From Euleptes europaea (Eukaryota; Chordata; Lepidosauria; Squamata; Sphaerodactylidae): DNA of 64,000 nt. How positions within the stretch are numbered: the first letter of the stretch is position 1; the number at the start of each line of letters is the position of its first letter. Positions 42,770-53,746 of this stretch are shown here, in pieces. The stretch is from positions 469,001 to 533,000 of the forward strand of contig NC_079323.1 in assembly GCF_029931775.1 (NCBI RefSeq), given 5' to 3'. Below the pieces are notes generated by a model. The model saw only the letters and a program-made list of their open reading frames with translations, did not search any database and was not told the DNA's origin. A program made the position numbers and the translations under genes.

Positions 42770-43678
42770 TCATGTCACCCCTGGCAAGAGCAAAAGGCTA
42801 GGAGGACTTTCTGGCGGACTTTCTGGCTTCGTCCTCCAGCCATAGACCATTGGGTTCAGTGCTGGAGGGACAAAGAGGCAGAGGTTGCTCAGGAGGATGT
42901 GGACGTAGGGAGCCACGCCGTGGCCGAAACGGTGGGTGAAGAAGGAGAAGACTGCTGGAGTGTAGAACAGCAGGATGATGCAGATGTGGGAGCTGCAAGT
43001 GCTGAGTGCCTTTCCTCGGGCGTTCCTGGACGGCAGTCGGAAGACCGCCCCAAGAATGAGGAGATAGGACAAGGCAATGAAGCACACGTCAAACCCGATC
43101 ACCGTGGCAACCACAGCCAGCCCATAGGCGCTGTTGAGCCTGGTTTCCCCACAGGCCAGCTTGACTACCGCCATGTGCTCACAGTAGGAGTGGGCGACAA
43201 CTCCGCTTTGGCAGAAGGGGAGGCGCATTGCCAGCAGGACCAGCGGAACCAGGAGCACCAATGCCCGGCCGACTATGGCCACGGCCATTTTGGCAATGGC
43301 CAAGTCGGTGTGGATCGCTGTGTACCGCAGGCCGGACTGCAGGGCAGTGAAGGCGTGGATGAAAAACATCTGGGCCAGGCACGCTTGGAAGGCAATGTCA
43401 TGGGCACTGAGCCAGAAGATGGCCAGCATCTTGGGGATGGTGGAGGTGGAGAGGCCCATGTCCACCACGGAGAGCATGGCCAGAAGCAGGTACATGGGCT
43501 GGTGGAGTGTGCGCTCCAGGCAGACGACAAGCAGGATTGTCCCGTTCCCCACCAGCGCCAGCAGGTACATCACGCAGAAGAGGAAGGACACGGGCATGTG
43601 AGCAGACTCCAGTCCAGGTATCCCCACCAAGAAGAAAGATGGCCAGATGGCAGAGCCGGTGTGGTTGGGCTGACTCAT
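42770..43678 (-). pseudogene. Class I olfactory receptor lacking the DRY motif (unit 1)
   Basis: The open frame is uninterrupted for 302 residues (MSQPNHTGSAIW start with NHT glycosylation site; FFLVGIPGLE; LHQPMYLLLAMLSVVDMGLS; YCEHMAVVKLACGE; ALSTCSSHICIILLFYTP; PALNPMVYG). At the TM3/ICL2 border, however, ALQSG joins LRYTAIHTD directly (43331/43330): about 16 residues, the [12 protein letters not shown]-type segment needed for G-protein coupling, are missing in frame. The tail after RTK also reads through an apparent +1 shift; the next frame gives a normal OR tail (QKVRQKVLLAFCSC) with its stop at 42775-42777. Probably non-functional despite the long ORF. The defects are shared with unit 2 where visible. 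Confidence 0.85.
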
Positions 43679-43757
43679 GGCAAGCGGGGCAGACAGCCCC
43701 CCCTTGGGTGCCCTGACACCTGCGATAGGAGAACAGTCAGACTGGATCCATCCACTG

Positions 43758-43935
43758 GGAGGCGCTGTGGCTTAGTGGCACAGCCTCTGCCTTGCTTGCA
43801 GAAGGTCCCAGGTTCAACCCCCAGCATCTCCAGTTGAAAAGATCAAGCAGTAGGTGATGCGAGAGACCTGAGGCCCTGGAGAGCTGCTTCCAGTCTGAGC
43901 AAGCAATACTGACCTGAAATGACTTCATGTGTTTA
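43758..43935 (+). mobile_element. tRNA-derived SINE cut by the duplication junction
   Basis: Head 'gggaggcgctgtggcttag', box B 'ggttcaacccccagc', body to 'cttcatgtgttta', where unit 2 starts at 43936. The duplication breakpoint lies at the extreme 3' end of the SINE. Confidence 0.7.
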
Positions 43936-44476
43936 TAATCATGATGTTCACAGTCCTGAACCTCCCACCCCCACCCCCAAGTGTCTACCTCCGAGATGCT
44001 ACCGAGATAGCTGAGGAAGGGACCCTTCCCCCACTCCTTGCTTGTTCCTCGATTTTGGCACTCAGGTGTATTTAGTGAGCTACCTATTAAAATAGTTATA
44101 CCCTGCCTTTCTTTTGTGATCCAAGGCTGCTTACAAATCCAAAACCTGAAATACATAAAGCACCATAAAAACCCAGGTTAAGAGATGCTTCAAGCATGAG
44201 GAATGGCTGAATCCAGCTGATGAGTTTCCTACGTGGACAAGGGCTTTGTGCGAGGGAAAGACAGTCACCGTCGCTTGTGAAGGGGTTCATTTTGCCAAGG
44301 TGCAGGATGAGTTAACCAAGGCCAGCAGTCATTCTAGGGCGACATTTGCCAGCTGGCTTGTGGCAAACTGTCCCTGAGCTGCCCTGTGCTGAGAAGAGTA
44401 AGGAGACCCCTCGGCTACACGTGGCTCTGCTTTCCCAGCATCCCATGCTCCTCGCAGCAGGCAAGGCGCTGCGAGC

Positions 44477-44854
44477 ATAGAATCATCGAATTGGAAGGGA
44501 CCACCAGGGTCATCTAGTCCAACCCCCTGCACAATGCAGGAAATTCACAACTACCTCCCTCCCCCCACACCCCCAGTGACCCCCCCACTCCATGCCCAGA
44601 AGATGGCCAAGATGCCCTCCCTCTCATCATCTGCTTAAGGTCACAGAATCAGCAATGCTGACAGATGGCCATCTAACCTTAAAAAACTGCAGGGAAGGAG
44701 AGCTTACCACCTCCCGAGGAAGCCTGTTTCACTGAGGAACCGCTCTAACTGTTGGAAAATGCTTCCTAATGTCTAGTCGGAAACTCTTTTGATTTAATTT
44801 CAACCTGTTGGTTCTGGTCCAACATTCTGGGGCAACAGAAAACAACTCGGCACC
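44477..44854 (-). mobile_element. CR1 LINE 3' part (unit 2)
   Basis: Copy of 29640-30015 with two extra bases in C/A homopolymer tracts. Confidence 0.75.
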
Positions 44855-45393
44855 TTACAGTCTGCCTTACAGAAAGCAGGCGCCACCTCCCCAGTCATGG
44901 GGATTCCGCATCATCCCTTGAGCTGTCTCTTGGGGCCTTGCTGACTTGGGTGGTCTAAATGCTAAAAGCGGACCCTGGTTCTGAGAATCAGGTAAAGGCT
45001 GAAGAGTGGGGCAAAGACCATGGGTCTGCATCTGCTTGGACAAGGTCAATGGCGCTTGCCAATTCAGACTGGGGCTGCGTGCACAGAGGGTAGAAGTTAA
45101 GTCTCTACCAGCTCCTTGGTTTTGCTCACTGGAAGTGGGTCGCCTCCTGCCCTGCGATTATTATCAGCATTCTCAGGGTGGGGAAAAACTGGGTTAGGAG
45201 GCTGCCAGGTCCCTCTTTGCCACCAACAGGAGATTTTTGGGGCGGAGCCTGAGGAGGACAGGGTTTGTGGAGGTGAGGGACTTCAATGCCATAGAGTCCA
45301 ATGGCCAAAGTGGCCATTTCCTGCAGGTGATCTGATCTCGATTGGCTGGGGATCAGTTGTAGTAGCACAAGATCTCCAGCTAGTACCTAGAGG

Positions 45394-46257
45394 TTGTGCA
45401 ATCCTAAGAAAAAAATCTCAGTACACTGCCACAACTTTCCTTTCAAATATATTTCTCTCTCTTTTTTTCTTTTCTTTCCAAAGTTTCTTAACTTGTCTTA
45501 ACAATTTATACAACAACAAGGTTATAAGTTCCAATACAGTTTAACTTCACTATACAATTACTTCATTACACTTAATACCTTCTCAGAATCTTTAACATAA
45601 ATGAGTACTCCTCGGGAACAACGAAATGCCGGCAGCTAAGTCCTTACTCGCAAGTAAGCAATATAAAGACAATGTTGTGAGGAACGCTGTACTCTCTATG
45701 TCCTTCCTTTGAACTGCAAGGGTGCAGTCAGAATATTAATACATGGTCTGAAGAAGCTAATTATACACAACGCGAAACAAGAGGCAACCGGGATCTTGTT
45801 ACATCTTTGTATGCTGTATATGAATGTTGAATGGATCCACATTCAAAATACACAGCTTTTTACAGCCAAAAGAGAAACACCGGCAGGAACGAGATTCCAT
45901 CATTGTGATTGGACCAGTCCACATCACCTGACCGCGGAAGTGGTGCGGAGTACAGTGTTCCTCACAACATTGTCTTTATATTGCTTACTTGCGAGTAAGG
46001 ACTTAGCTGCCGGCATTTCGTTGTTCCCGAGGAGTACTCATTTATGTTAAAGATTCTGAGAAGGTATTAAGTGTAATGAAGTAATTGTATAGTGAAGTTA
46101 AACTGTATTGGAACTTATAACCTTGTTGTTGTATAAATTGTTAAGACAAGTTAAGAAACTTTGGAAAGAAAAGAAAAAAAGAGAGAGAAATATATTTGAA
46201 AGGAAAGTTGTGGCAGTGTACTGAGATTTTTTTCTTAGGATTGCACAATTTTATATC
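45394..46257. mobile_element. 864-bp foldback element (unit 2)
   Basis: Copy of 30555-31418, arms 45394-45694 and 45948-46248, inserted in the 'agggttgcca'-family repeat spanning 45200-46280 with the same 12-bp flanking duplication. Confidence 0.65.
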
Positions 46258-46413
46258 AGTACCTAGAGGTTGGCAACCCTAACCTGGGTTCATGTGCAGG
46301 CAAACATACCTGCGGGGGTGCGGCCACCTTTCAGACTGGCCGGCCCCATCTCTCCCGGCCAATCACCAAATGATGCATTACAAGGAGGTCGAGTGCTGGG
46401 ATGATCCTTCCTG

Positions 46414-47684
46414 ACTTGAAGATGGGATAGCCATCTTCAAGTACTTGAAGGGCTGTCACATAGAGGATGGTGCCGAGTTGTTTTCTGTTGCCCCAGAAGG
46501 TCGGACCAGAACCAACAGGTTGCAATTAAATCGAAAGATTTTCTGCCTAGACACCTGGAGGTGTTTAAGCACAAGCTGATGGTCATCTGTCAGCAATGCT
46601 GGTCATGTTCATGGAGGAGAGTGGTATTCATGTGTGTGTGTTAAGTGCCATCAAGTCGCTTCCGACTCATGGCGACCCTGTGAATGAAAGTCCTCCAAAA
46701 TGTCCTGTCTTTGACAGCCTTGCTCAGATCTTGCAAACTGAAGGCTGTGGCTTCCTTTATTGAGTCCATCCATCTCTTGCTGGGTCTTCCTCTTTTCCTG
46801 CTGCCCTCAACTTTTCCTAGCATGACTGTCTTTTCCAGTGACTCTTGTCGTCTCATGACGTGACCAAAATACGACAGCCTCAGTTTAGTCATTTTAGCTT
46901 CTAGGGTCAGTTCAGGCTTGATTTGATCTATAACCCACTGATTTGTTTTTTGGCAGTCAATGGAATCTGTAACACTCTCCTCCAACACCACATTTCAAAG
47001 GAATCTATTTTCTTCCTATCAGCTTTCTTCACTGTCCAGCTTTCACACCCATACATAGTAATAGGGAATACAATGGCATGAATTAATCTAGTCTTGGTGG
47101 CCAGTGACACATCCTTACACTTCAAAATATTTTCTAGCTCCTTCATGGCTGCCCTTCCCAGTCTCAATCTCCTTCTGATTTCTTGGCTGCAGTCTCCCTT
47201 TTGGTTGATGGTGGAGCCAAGGAATAGAAAGTCCTGAACAATTTCAATTTCCTCATTGTCAACCTTAAAGTTGTGTAATTCTCTTGTAGTGATGGCTACT
47301 CATCAAAATGAATACTAATCATGATGCATACCTATTCTCTCTAGTATCAGAGGAGCATGCCTATTGTGTTAGGTGCTGTGGAACACAGGCGGGACAATGC
47401 TGCTGCAGTCGTCTGGTTTGTGGGCTTCCTGGAGGCACCTGGTTGGCCGCTGTGTGAACAGACTGCTGGACTTGATGGGCCTGGGTCTGATCCAGCAGGG
47501 CTTTTCTTATGTTCTTATGACCTTAGGCAGTTCCTGAGAGGGAGGGCATCTTGGCCATCTTCTGGGCATGTAGTAGGGGTCACTGGGGGTGTGAGGGGGG
47601 GAGGTAGTTGTGAATTTCCTACACTGTGCAGGGGGTTGGACTAGATGACCCTGGTGGTCCCTTCCAACTCTATGATTCTATGAA
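46414..47684 (+). mobile_element. CR1 LINE end pieces interrupted by BovB (unit 2)
   Basis: Copy of 31575-32845. One visible substitution (aaggactg to aagggctg) near 46450. Confidence 0.7.
46636..47294 (-). mobile_element. BovB/RTE LINE nested in CR1 (unit 2)
   Basis: Copy of 31797-32455. Near 47290 'tgtagtgatgg' replaces 'tgtagtcatgg', which moves the apparent start of the shadow ORF but not the element. Confidence 0.88.
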
Positions 47685-47945
47685 AAGGCCCTTTAAGGGG
47701 GAAGCCAGCATTCTTCCTCCTTGGTGCCATTTTCTTGCCAAAAACCAGCTTTCCCCCAGCTTCTTTCACATCCACCTGGTGGAAAAGGTGCACTAAAAGG
47801 TGACAATTTGCAACGGGGGGGGGGACAATGAGGGGAACTCAGCCCAGTCTCTCCCCCCCCCCCAGCTTCACTTCTATCAGTCTCCACAGTAGCATTCTTT
47901 AACCGTCAGGGAACTTCAGCTCTCCGGCTGACCACCCCCACCCTT

Positions 47946-48509
47946 TCAACCCAGCCCGATGCCCACAGCCCCCTGCCTCAGCCCAGACACTGCTAACAAG
48001 CTGCTCACCTGGCCGGGGGGTGGGGGCTCCTCTTCTTGCCGCCCGTAGGAGCCGAAGTGCTGCAGCACCCTTCTGCAGTGCAGCCGGCCTCTGAAGTACA
48101 GCCAGGCGTTCTTGGCACCGTGGCTGTTGTTCTCTCCCTCTCTCTCTATGTCAAATGCCATGCAGACCAGCACGACAGACTCCATGCCCGTGAAGGAGTG
48201 GATGAAGAACATCTGGGTCAGGCAGGCCTCATAGCTGATCTCCCCGAGGCCAAACCAGAAGATGGCCAGCATCTTGGGCAGGGTGGACGTGGAGAGGCCC
48301 AGGTCAATGGCCGAGAGCACCGAGAGGAAGTAGAACATGGGCTGGTGAAGGCTGGCCTCTGTCTTCACGATGAAGAGGATGGGGGAGTTCCCCAGCAGGG
48401 CGATGAGGTACCCCAGGCAGAAGGGGATGGAGAGCCAGGCGTGAAAGGTTTGTAGCCCAGGGACACCCAGAAGGAAGAAGGTGGGCGAATAGGAATGGGT
48501 GCTGTTCAA
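47946..48509 (-). pseudogene. Class I olfactory receptor, truncated after TM3 (unit 2)
   Basis: The translated frame is identical over 187 residues to the unit 1 copy at 33109-33672, including the point after AFD (48149) where OR homology ends and the unrelated [15 protein letters not shown] segment follows. The truncation therefore predates the duplication. Confidence 0.85.
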
Positions 48510-49516
48510 CAGGTAGAGTCTCCTGTATCCTGGAAAGGAAAGTAAAAAAGATGGCAGAGTGTGTAGCAGTATGGGTCCACCACCAATAAAGAGGGGATAA
48601 TAGATTCAGTTTGGGAATATTTGAAATAATAAGCCTTCCTCAGGCACAACGTACAATCTACTGTAGGCTTGAAGCGAACTATGGATTAAAACTTACATTC
48701 TGCAGCCTCATTTGGTCTCTCCCTGAAGGAGTCCTTGCTCATTCTAGGGGCTCATATCTTGCATCTCTTGCCCCTTCTTTACGGAAGTCAATCTTTGGCT
48801 ATACCTCTCTAACTGCCTGTTGTATCAGCTTATCTTGATTTTATGTCAATCTTACTTTGCATCAACAATGTTTGGAGGTGCTCCCCCTCTGAATAAATGG
48901 ATGCGTCTTCTGGTTGGCTCTTGTTTTAAACCAGCCACTGTTCTGCTGTGAAGATAAAAGCATTGACTGAATGGGGGTCCTCTTCTGTGCTTCTGGGGGC
49001 CTGCTTTGTTTTGTGGCTGTAGACTAACTGGGCCCCCTTCTGGAATGGTCCCCAGTGAGGGGAGCTCAGCCTGGTCTTGGCTGGATAGGGGGGAATCTCT
49101 CAGATCAGCTGCCTTTCTGTTTTCTTTGCCCCTCTCTTCCCGTGCCTTCCCTCCAAAGTTTGTAAGCCTAAAGACAGAGCCTCTCTGACTGCAGTGGTAT
49201 CAGACGCTGTGAGATAGTTGTCTGAAAAGTCTGCTGAAAATATACTTTTAAAATCCCTTCTGAAGCAGCCACTTAAGAAAAAACCACAAATATTTGCATC
49301 AAAGAAATAACCTTCAGAGGGAGACAGAGCAGAGGAGGGCAAAGGGACCCATCCTGTCCTCTCACGAGCTCCGCCAGCACCCATCATCTTGAACAAAGCT
49401 GCTTGGATTGGCCAAGAGTCAGATCCCTCCCTCCACCTTTCCATGTAGCAATGAAGGCGCCCCCCCCCCATGCCCTTCACAATGGAATGGACAACTGTGT
49501 TGCAGAGTCTGCATAT

Positions 49517-49622
49517 CAATAAACCCAAACCAAAAAAAAATACCGAAAAAAGCAATTTCGGTAAATTTCTGGTTCGGGTTTACCGAATGGCAAAGCCTGG
49601 GGAGAAAGGCAAAGCCAAATTT
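49517..49622. mobile_element. Left part of inverted-repeat DNA element split by L1 (unit 2)
   Basis: Corresponds to 34678-34785 of unit 1. Sequence stops at GGCAAAGCCAAATTT and resumes at 55503 beyond the L1. Confidence 0.6.
49608..49622. repeat. Left target-site duplication of the L1
   Basis: GGCAAAGCCAAATTT, repeated exactly at 55503-55517 and present only once at the corresponding place in unit 1 (about 34770). The right edge is ambiguous by a few T because the L1 tail is T-rich on this strand. Confidence 0.85.
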
Positions 49623-49902
49623 TTTTTTATTGTTTTTTTTTCTTCATAACAACAAAAAAGAAATAAAAAAAACAAAGAAACAACAACAAAAAATACAAAA
49701 TACATAAAAAGAAGAAAAAATAATAATAATACATACAATTATAGGGCATAATTACTGGTACATTATTATTCATATAAGTATATATATTGCGCCCTAATTC
49801 AAACAACCCCCACCACCGTGCCCATCACCCATGAACTTCCGATGGAGTGTCGTGTCATTAGAAAAAATCACTTTATTTTATCTTAATTGAAATCATAATA
49901 TA

Positions 49903-52900
49903 CTATAATTCGTTAACTATATTTTTAAATTCTGTTTTTGCCAATTTATCCCAATATGCAGCGGCCTTTAACCATGTATTCTTAAATTCGTCCATGTCTT
50001 TAGCTTGTAAAGACAGTGTAAGTTTGGCCATCCGCATATACATCCATAGTTTTTCTCTCCACTCTTTAATTGAAGGTTTATTTGTTTGCTTCCATTTTTT
50101 AGCAATAACAATCCTTGCTGCTGCGAAACTATATTGGCATACGACTCTGTCAGCTTTATTCAAGTCTTTTTGTGGTATACCCAACAAGCAAAAAGCGGGA
50201 TCTCTCTTAATTTTTACTTTAATCAGATTGTTAGTCTCATTAACAACTAGTTGCCAGAATCTCCTAATTTTTCCACAAAACCACCATATATGCATAAATG
50301 TACCTATCTCTGTGCTACATTTCCAACAGAGGGCTTCATCATGTTTCCTCATTTTACTTAGTAAAACCGGAGTTATGTGCCATCTATAAAACATTTTATA
50401 TAGGTTTTCCCTTATTTCATTCGAAATAGTAAACCTAAACTCATTTTTCCACAAGTTTTCCCAAATTTCCAAGTCAATATTATAACCCAAATCTCTCATC
50501 CACTTCAACATAACCGGTTTTATCCTTTCCTGTTCTAAATTCAGTTCTATGAGTATTTTATAAATCCTTCCAATCAACCCTTTATTACCCTTTAAAAGTA
50601 TTGCCTCAAAATTAGATTTAGTACAATTAAATCCAAATCTGTTATCTTTAAGAAAAACGTCTTTTAATTTATAATACATAAACCAATCTTTTATTTGAAG
50701 TTGTTCACGTGTCTTCAGTGTCCATACCCCATCTCTGAAATCTAACATTTCTCTATAATTTCCACAATCCAAATTTAAATGTGCACCTCTTCGCATAAAT
50801 GCCTCTATGGGATTTAGCCATCCGGGAGTTTTAGCTTCTAGAACAACTTTATATTTATTCCATATTTGTAATAAGTTTTTCCGGATAATGTGTAAGTTAA
50901 ATTCTTTATTCACTTTATGTTTCTCATACCATAGATAAGCATGCCACCCAAAACGAAGGTTATATCCTTCTAATTCTAATAGCTTTGGATTCTCTAATAG
51001 GATCCAATCTTTAATCCAGGTGAAACATGCAGCTTGATAATACAGTTTTAGATCAGGTAATCCCAATCCTCCCGTTTCCTTTGATTCGATTAAATTATTA
51101 TATGCAATCCTATGTCTTTCTTTACCCCAAAGAAATGCCATAATATCTTTTTTCCAATTTTCAAATGTCTGTGTACCTGTCACTATTGGTAAGTTTTGAA
51201 ACAAAAAAAGCATTTTAGGTAATACCATCATTTTAATTACAGCTATTCTTCCCCAAAGTGATAAGGGTACTTTTCCCCAACATATCAGGTCTTTTTTTAT
51301 TTGTTTCCAATGAGTTACATAATTGTCCTGAAATAAATTAAGATTATTATTCGAAATCACTATACCCAAATATTTAATTTTATTATCAATACTGAGTCCC
51401 GTCTTTTTGCTTAATATTTGTTGCTGTGAAAGAGTCATATTTTTAACCAATATTTTAGTTTTAGCTTTATTAATTTTGAAACCTGAAAGCTTTCCATAAA
51501 CCTCCAAAATTTTATTCCATCTGTCAAACTGTTCAGTCGGATCTGTCAGAAAACATACTAAATCATCAGCATAAGCCTTAAGTTTGTATTGATTTCTCCC
51601 AATTCGTAAACCTACTACATCATTAGATTTTCTAAAATTATTCAATAAAATCTCTAACACTAAAATAAAAAGTAAAGGGGAAAGAGGACAACCCTGCCTC
51701 GTTCCCCTTTGAATTTCAATCTTTGGTGATAATTGACCATTTACAATCAAACTAGCTGTTTGATATGTATATATACCTTTTATAGCAGTTTTAAAACTTT
51801 CACCAAAATCCATAAACTCCAAAACCTTAATCATAAACTGCCAATTAACATTATCAAAAGCTTTTTCAGCATCCAAAAATATTAGAGCTATTGGTGTTGT
51901 ATCTTGTTCAGCATATTCTAAGAGATCTATTACCACCCTGACATTCTGACTAATCAGCCTACCTGGTAAAAATCCAGCTTGGTCTTCGTGTATTAATTGA
52001 TTCAATACTCTTTTTAATCTATTAGCTAAAATTGCTACATATAATTTATAATCAATATTTAATAGTGAAATTGGTCTATAATTTTTAACTTCTAATGGAT
52101 CAGAGTTAGCCTTTGGTATCAGTGCTATATTTGCTTGAGTCCATGTCTGGGGAATAATACCTTTTTTCAAACCTAGATTCATCACTTCCAAAAGATAGGG
52201 ACTTAACTGTTCTTTAAAAGTTTTATAATAATATGCTGTAAAACCATCTGGTCCCGGAGATTTATTCAGTTTACTTTTATTAATTGCTTGTTCCAATTCA
52301 TCCTTAGATATTGGGGAATCTAACCATTCTTTGTGATCCTGTGTTATTTTTCCCAAGTCACATTTAGTAAGATAAACTTCCATCTCCTCCTCTGAAACTA
52401 AATTCTTTTTGTATAAATCTATATAATATTTGACAAATGTATCAACTATATCTCCTTTAACTCTTGTTATCTTACCATTCCTTCTAATTTGGGTTATTGG
52501 TACTTTTTTTTCTTTTTGTTTGAGTTGCCAAGCTAACATTTTACCCGGTTTGTTGGCATGTTCAAAAAATCTTTGCTTATTATACATCACTCTTCTTTCT
52601 ATCTCTTCAGCGATTAAAAATTCATACTGGTGTTGCCAATTTCTAATCTTATTCAATTGCTCTTGTTTAACTTCTTTATCTTGCAATCTACCCAAATCTC
52701 GTTCCGCTTGTTTTATTTCCTCTAGTATACCTTTTTTCTTTTTTTCCCTTTCCCTATAATATCTGGTATTCTGTTGAATCAAAATTCCCCTAATTACTGC
52801 TTTACCAGCATCCCAAACTATTTCTTTACTGGTACCTTTATCTATGTTTTCATTAAAATAATTACATATGTCCACCTTCAGTTTATCAACTATTTTGTTA

Positions 52901-53661
52901 TTTTTTAAAAGAAAATCGTTAATTCTCCAGGGCTTATAACCTCCATTTCCCATTTCGATTTTAACTAGAACCGCATTATGATCTGATAACACCCTTGGCA
53001 GAATCTCTGAATTTTCTGATTTCTCTACCAGGCCCTTTGACATCCATATCATGTCTATCCTGGAATATGTAAGATGTCTCTGTGAAAAAAAAGTATATCC
53101 CTTTTTATTACCATGCATCAACCTCCAGACATCAAACATATCCCACTGATCTACAAGAGTGTCAAAAATTTCTGGCAGTTTTCCTTCGTTGTTTGCTTTT
53201 TTCTTTTTCCCAGATCTATCAATCTTAGGTACCTTAACACCATTATAATCTCCCATCCATATCATTTTTTCAGTAGCAAATTCAGCTAATAATGTAGTTA
53301 GTTTTTCATAAAATAACTTCTGGTTTATATTAGGTGCATATATTCCCACAAGTAGCACCTTTTGAAAATTAAATAATAATTCCAACATCAAAACCCTTCC
53401 CTCCGTATCTTGGTAAATAAGTTTTGGTTGGAATGAAGCAGGGATATACATAGCAATACCATTAGTTTTCTTACTATCATTACATGCTGTAAATAGAGTA
53501 CCCAATCTTGTTTGTTCTAGTCTGAATACATCACTTGAGAGTATATGCGTTTCCTGTAAACAAATAATACTTGCATTAGTTTTCCGTAAATGATGAAATA
53601 CTTTCCTCCTCTTATTGGGAGAATTCAGTCCATTCACATTCCAAGATAAAACCTGTAACAT
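49903..53661 (-). CDS. L1 ORF2 protein: endonuclease and reverse transcriptase
   Basis: 1252 residues, normal for vertebrate L1 ORF2. The start Met at 53661 lies just before the endonuclease core. APE-type endonuclease (about 1-235): SWNVNGL (Asn10), LQETHI (Glu37), MGDYNG, YSRIDMIW, SDHNAV (catalytic His). Reverse transcriptase (about 430-760): KSPGPDGFTAYYYK, YRPISLLNIDYKL, LIFLDAEKAFDNVNW, GTRQGCPLSPLLFILVLE and the YADD catalytic box at residues about 697-700 (51573-51562). C-terminal Cys-rich box CWKC...HIWWFC from about residue 1112. It nicks target DNA and copies the L1 RNA by target-primed reverse transcription in the nucleus. All catalytic motifs are present, so it is probably competent or very recently so. 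Confidence 0.95.
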   Translation of the reverse strand: MLQVLSWNVNGLNSPNKRRKVFHHLRKTNASIICLQETHILSSDVFRLEQTRLGTLFTACNDSKKTNGIAMYIPASFQPKLIYQDTEGRVLMLELLFNFQKVLLVGIYAPNINQKLFYEKLTTLLAEFATEKMIWMGDYNGVKVPKIDRSGKKKKANNEGKLPEIFDTLVDQWDMFDVWRLMHGNKKGYTFFSQRHLTYSRIDMIWMSKGLVEKSENSEILPRVLSDHNAVLVKIEMGNGGYKPWRINDFLLKNNKIVDKLKVDICNYFNENIDKGTSKEIVWDAGKAVIRGILIQQNTRYYREREKKKKGILEEIKQAERDLGRLQDKEVKQEQLNKIRNWQHQYEFLIAEEIERRVMYNKQRFFEHANKPGKMLAWQLKQKEKKVPITQIRRNGKITRVKGDIVDTFVKYYIDLYKKNLVSEEEMEVYLTKCDLGKITQDHKEWLDSPISKDELEQAINKSKLNKSPGPDGFTAYYYKTFKEQLSPYLLEVMNLGLKKGIIPQTWTQANIALIPKANSDPLEVKNYRPISLLNIDYKLYVAILANRLKRVLNQLIHEDQAGFLPGRLISQNVRVVIDLLEYAEQDTTPIALIFLDAEKAFDNVNWQFMIKVLEFMDFGESFKTAIKGIYTYQTASLIVNGQLSPKIEIQRGTRQGCPLSPLLFILVLEILLNNFRKSNDVVGLRIGRNQYKLKAYADDLVCFLTDPTEQFDRWNKILEVYGKLSGFKINKAKTKILVKNMTLSQQQILSKKTGLSIDNKIKYLGIVISNNNLNLFQDNYVTHWKQIKKDLICWGKVPLSLWGRIAVIKMMVLPKMLFLFQNLPIVTGTQTFENWKKDIMAFLWGKERHRIAYNNLIESKETGGLGLPDLKLYYQAACFTWIKDWILLENPKLLELEGYNLRFGWHAYLWYEKHKVNKEFNLHIIRKNLLQIWNKYKVVLEAKTPGWLNPIEAFMRRGAHLNLDCGNYREMLDFRDGVWTLKTREQLQIKDWFMYYKLKDVFLKDNRFGFNCTKSNFEAILLKGNKGLIGRIYKILIELNLEQERIKPVMLKWMRDLGYNIDLEIWENLWKNEFRFTISNEIRENLYKMFYRWHITPVLLSKMRKHDEALCWKCSTEIGTFMHIWWFCGKIRRFWQLVVNETNNLIKVKIKRDPAFCLLGIPQKDLNKADRVVCQYSFAAARIVIAKKWKQTNKPSIKEWREKLWMYMRMAKLTLSLQAKDMDEFKNTWLKAAAYWDKLAKTEFKNIVNEL

Positions 53662-53746
53662 ATCAAATTTCAGTTATAGTCCATATTCCCACATTCAATT
53701 TTTGCATACATACCACCAACCACTACCACCCCCTACCCCCCATTAT

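Larger units (their letters stand above)
29099..43935. repeat. Tandem duplication unit 1 (14,837 bp)
   Basis: Every feature from 29099 onward recurs in the same order starting at 43936 with an offset of 14837-14839 up to about 34770, and about 20735 thereafter because of an L1 insertion. The left border is where 'gtggc|taatcatgatg' (29098/29099) and 'gttta|taatcatgatg' (43935/43936) begin to agree. Homology before that point is absent. The right end of the unit falls inside a tRNA-derived SINE (43758-43935). Confidence 0.9.

Noticed and set aside
42683-43837. 384-residue plus-strand open frame, longest in the region
   Set aside because: Antisense shadow of the OR pseudogene at 42770-43678; no recognisable protein features.
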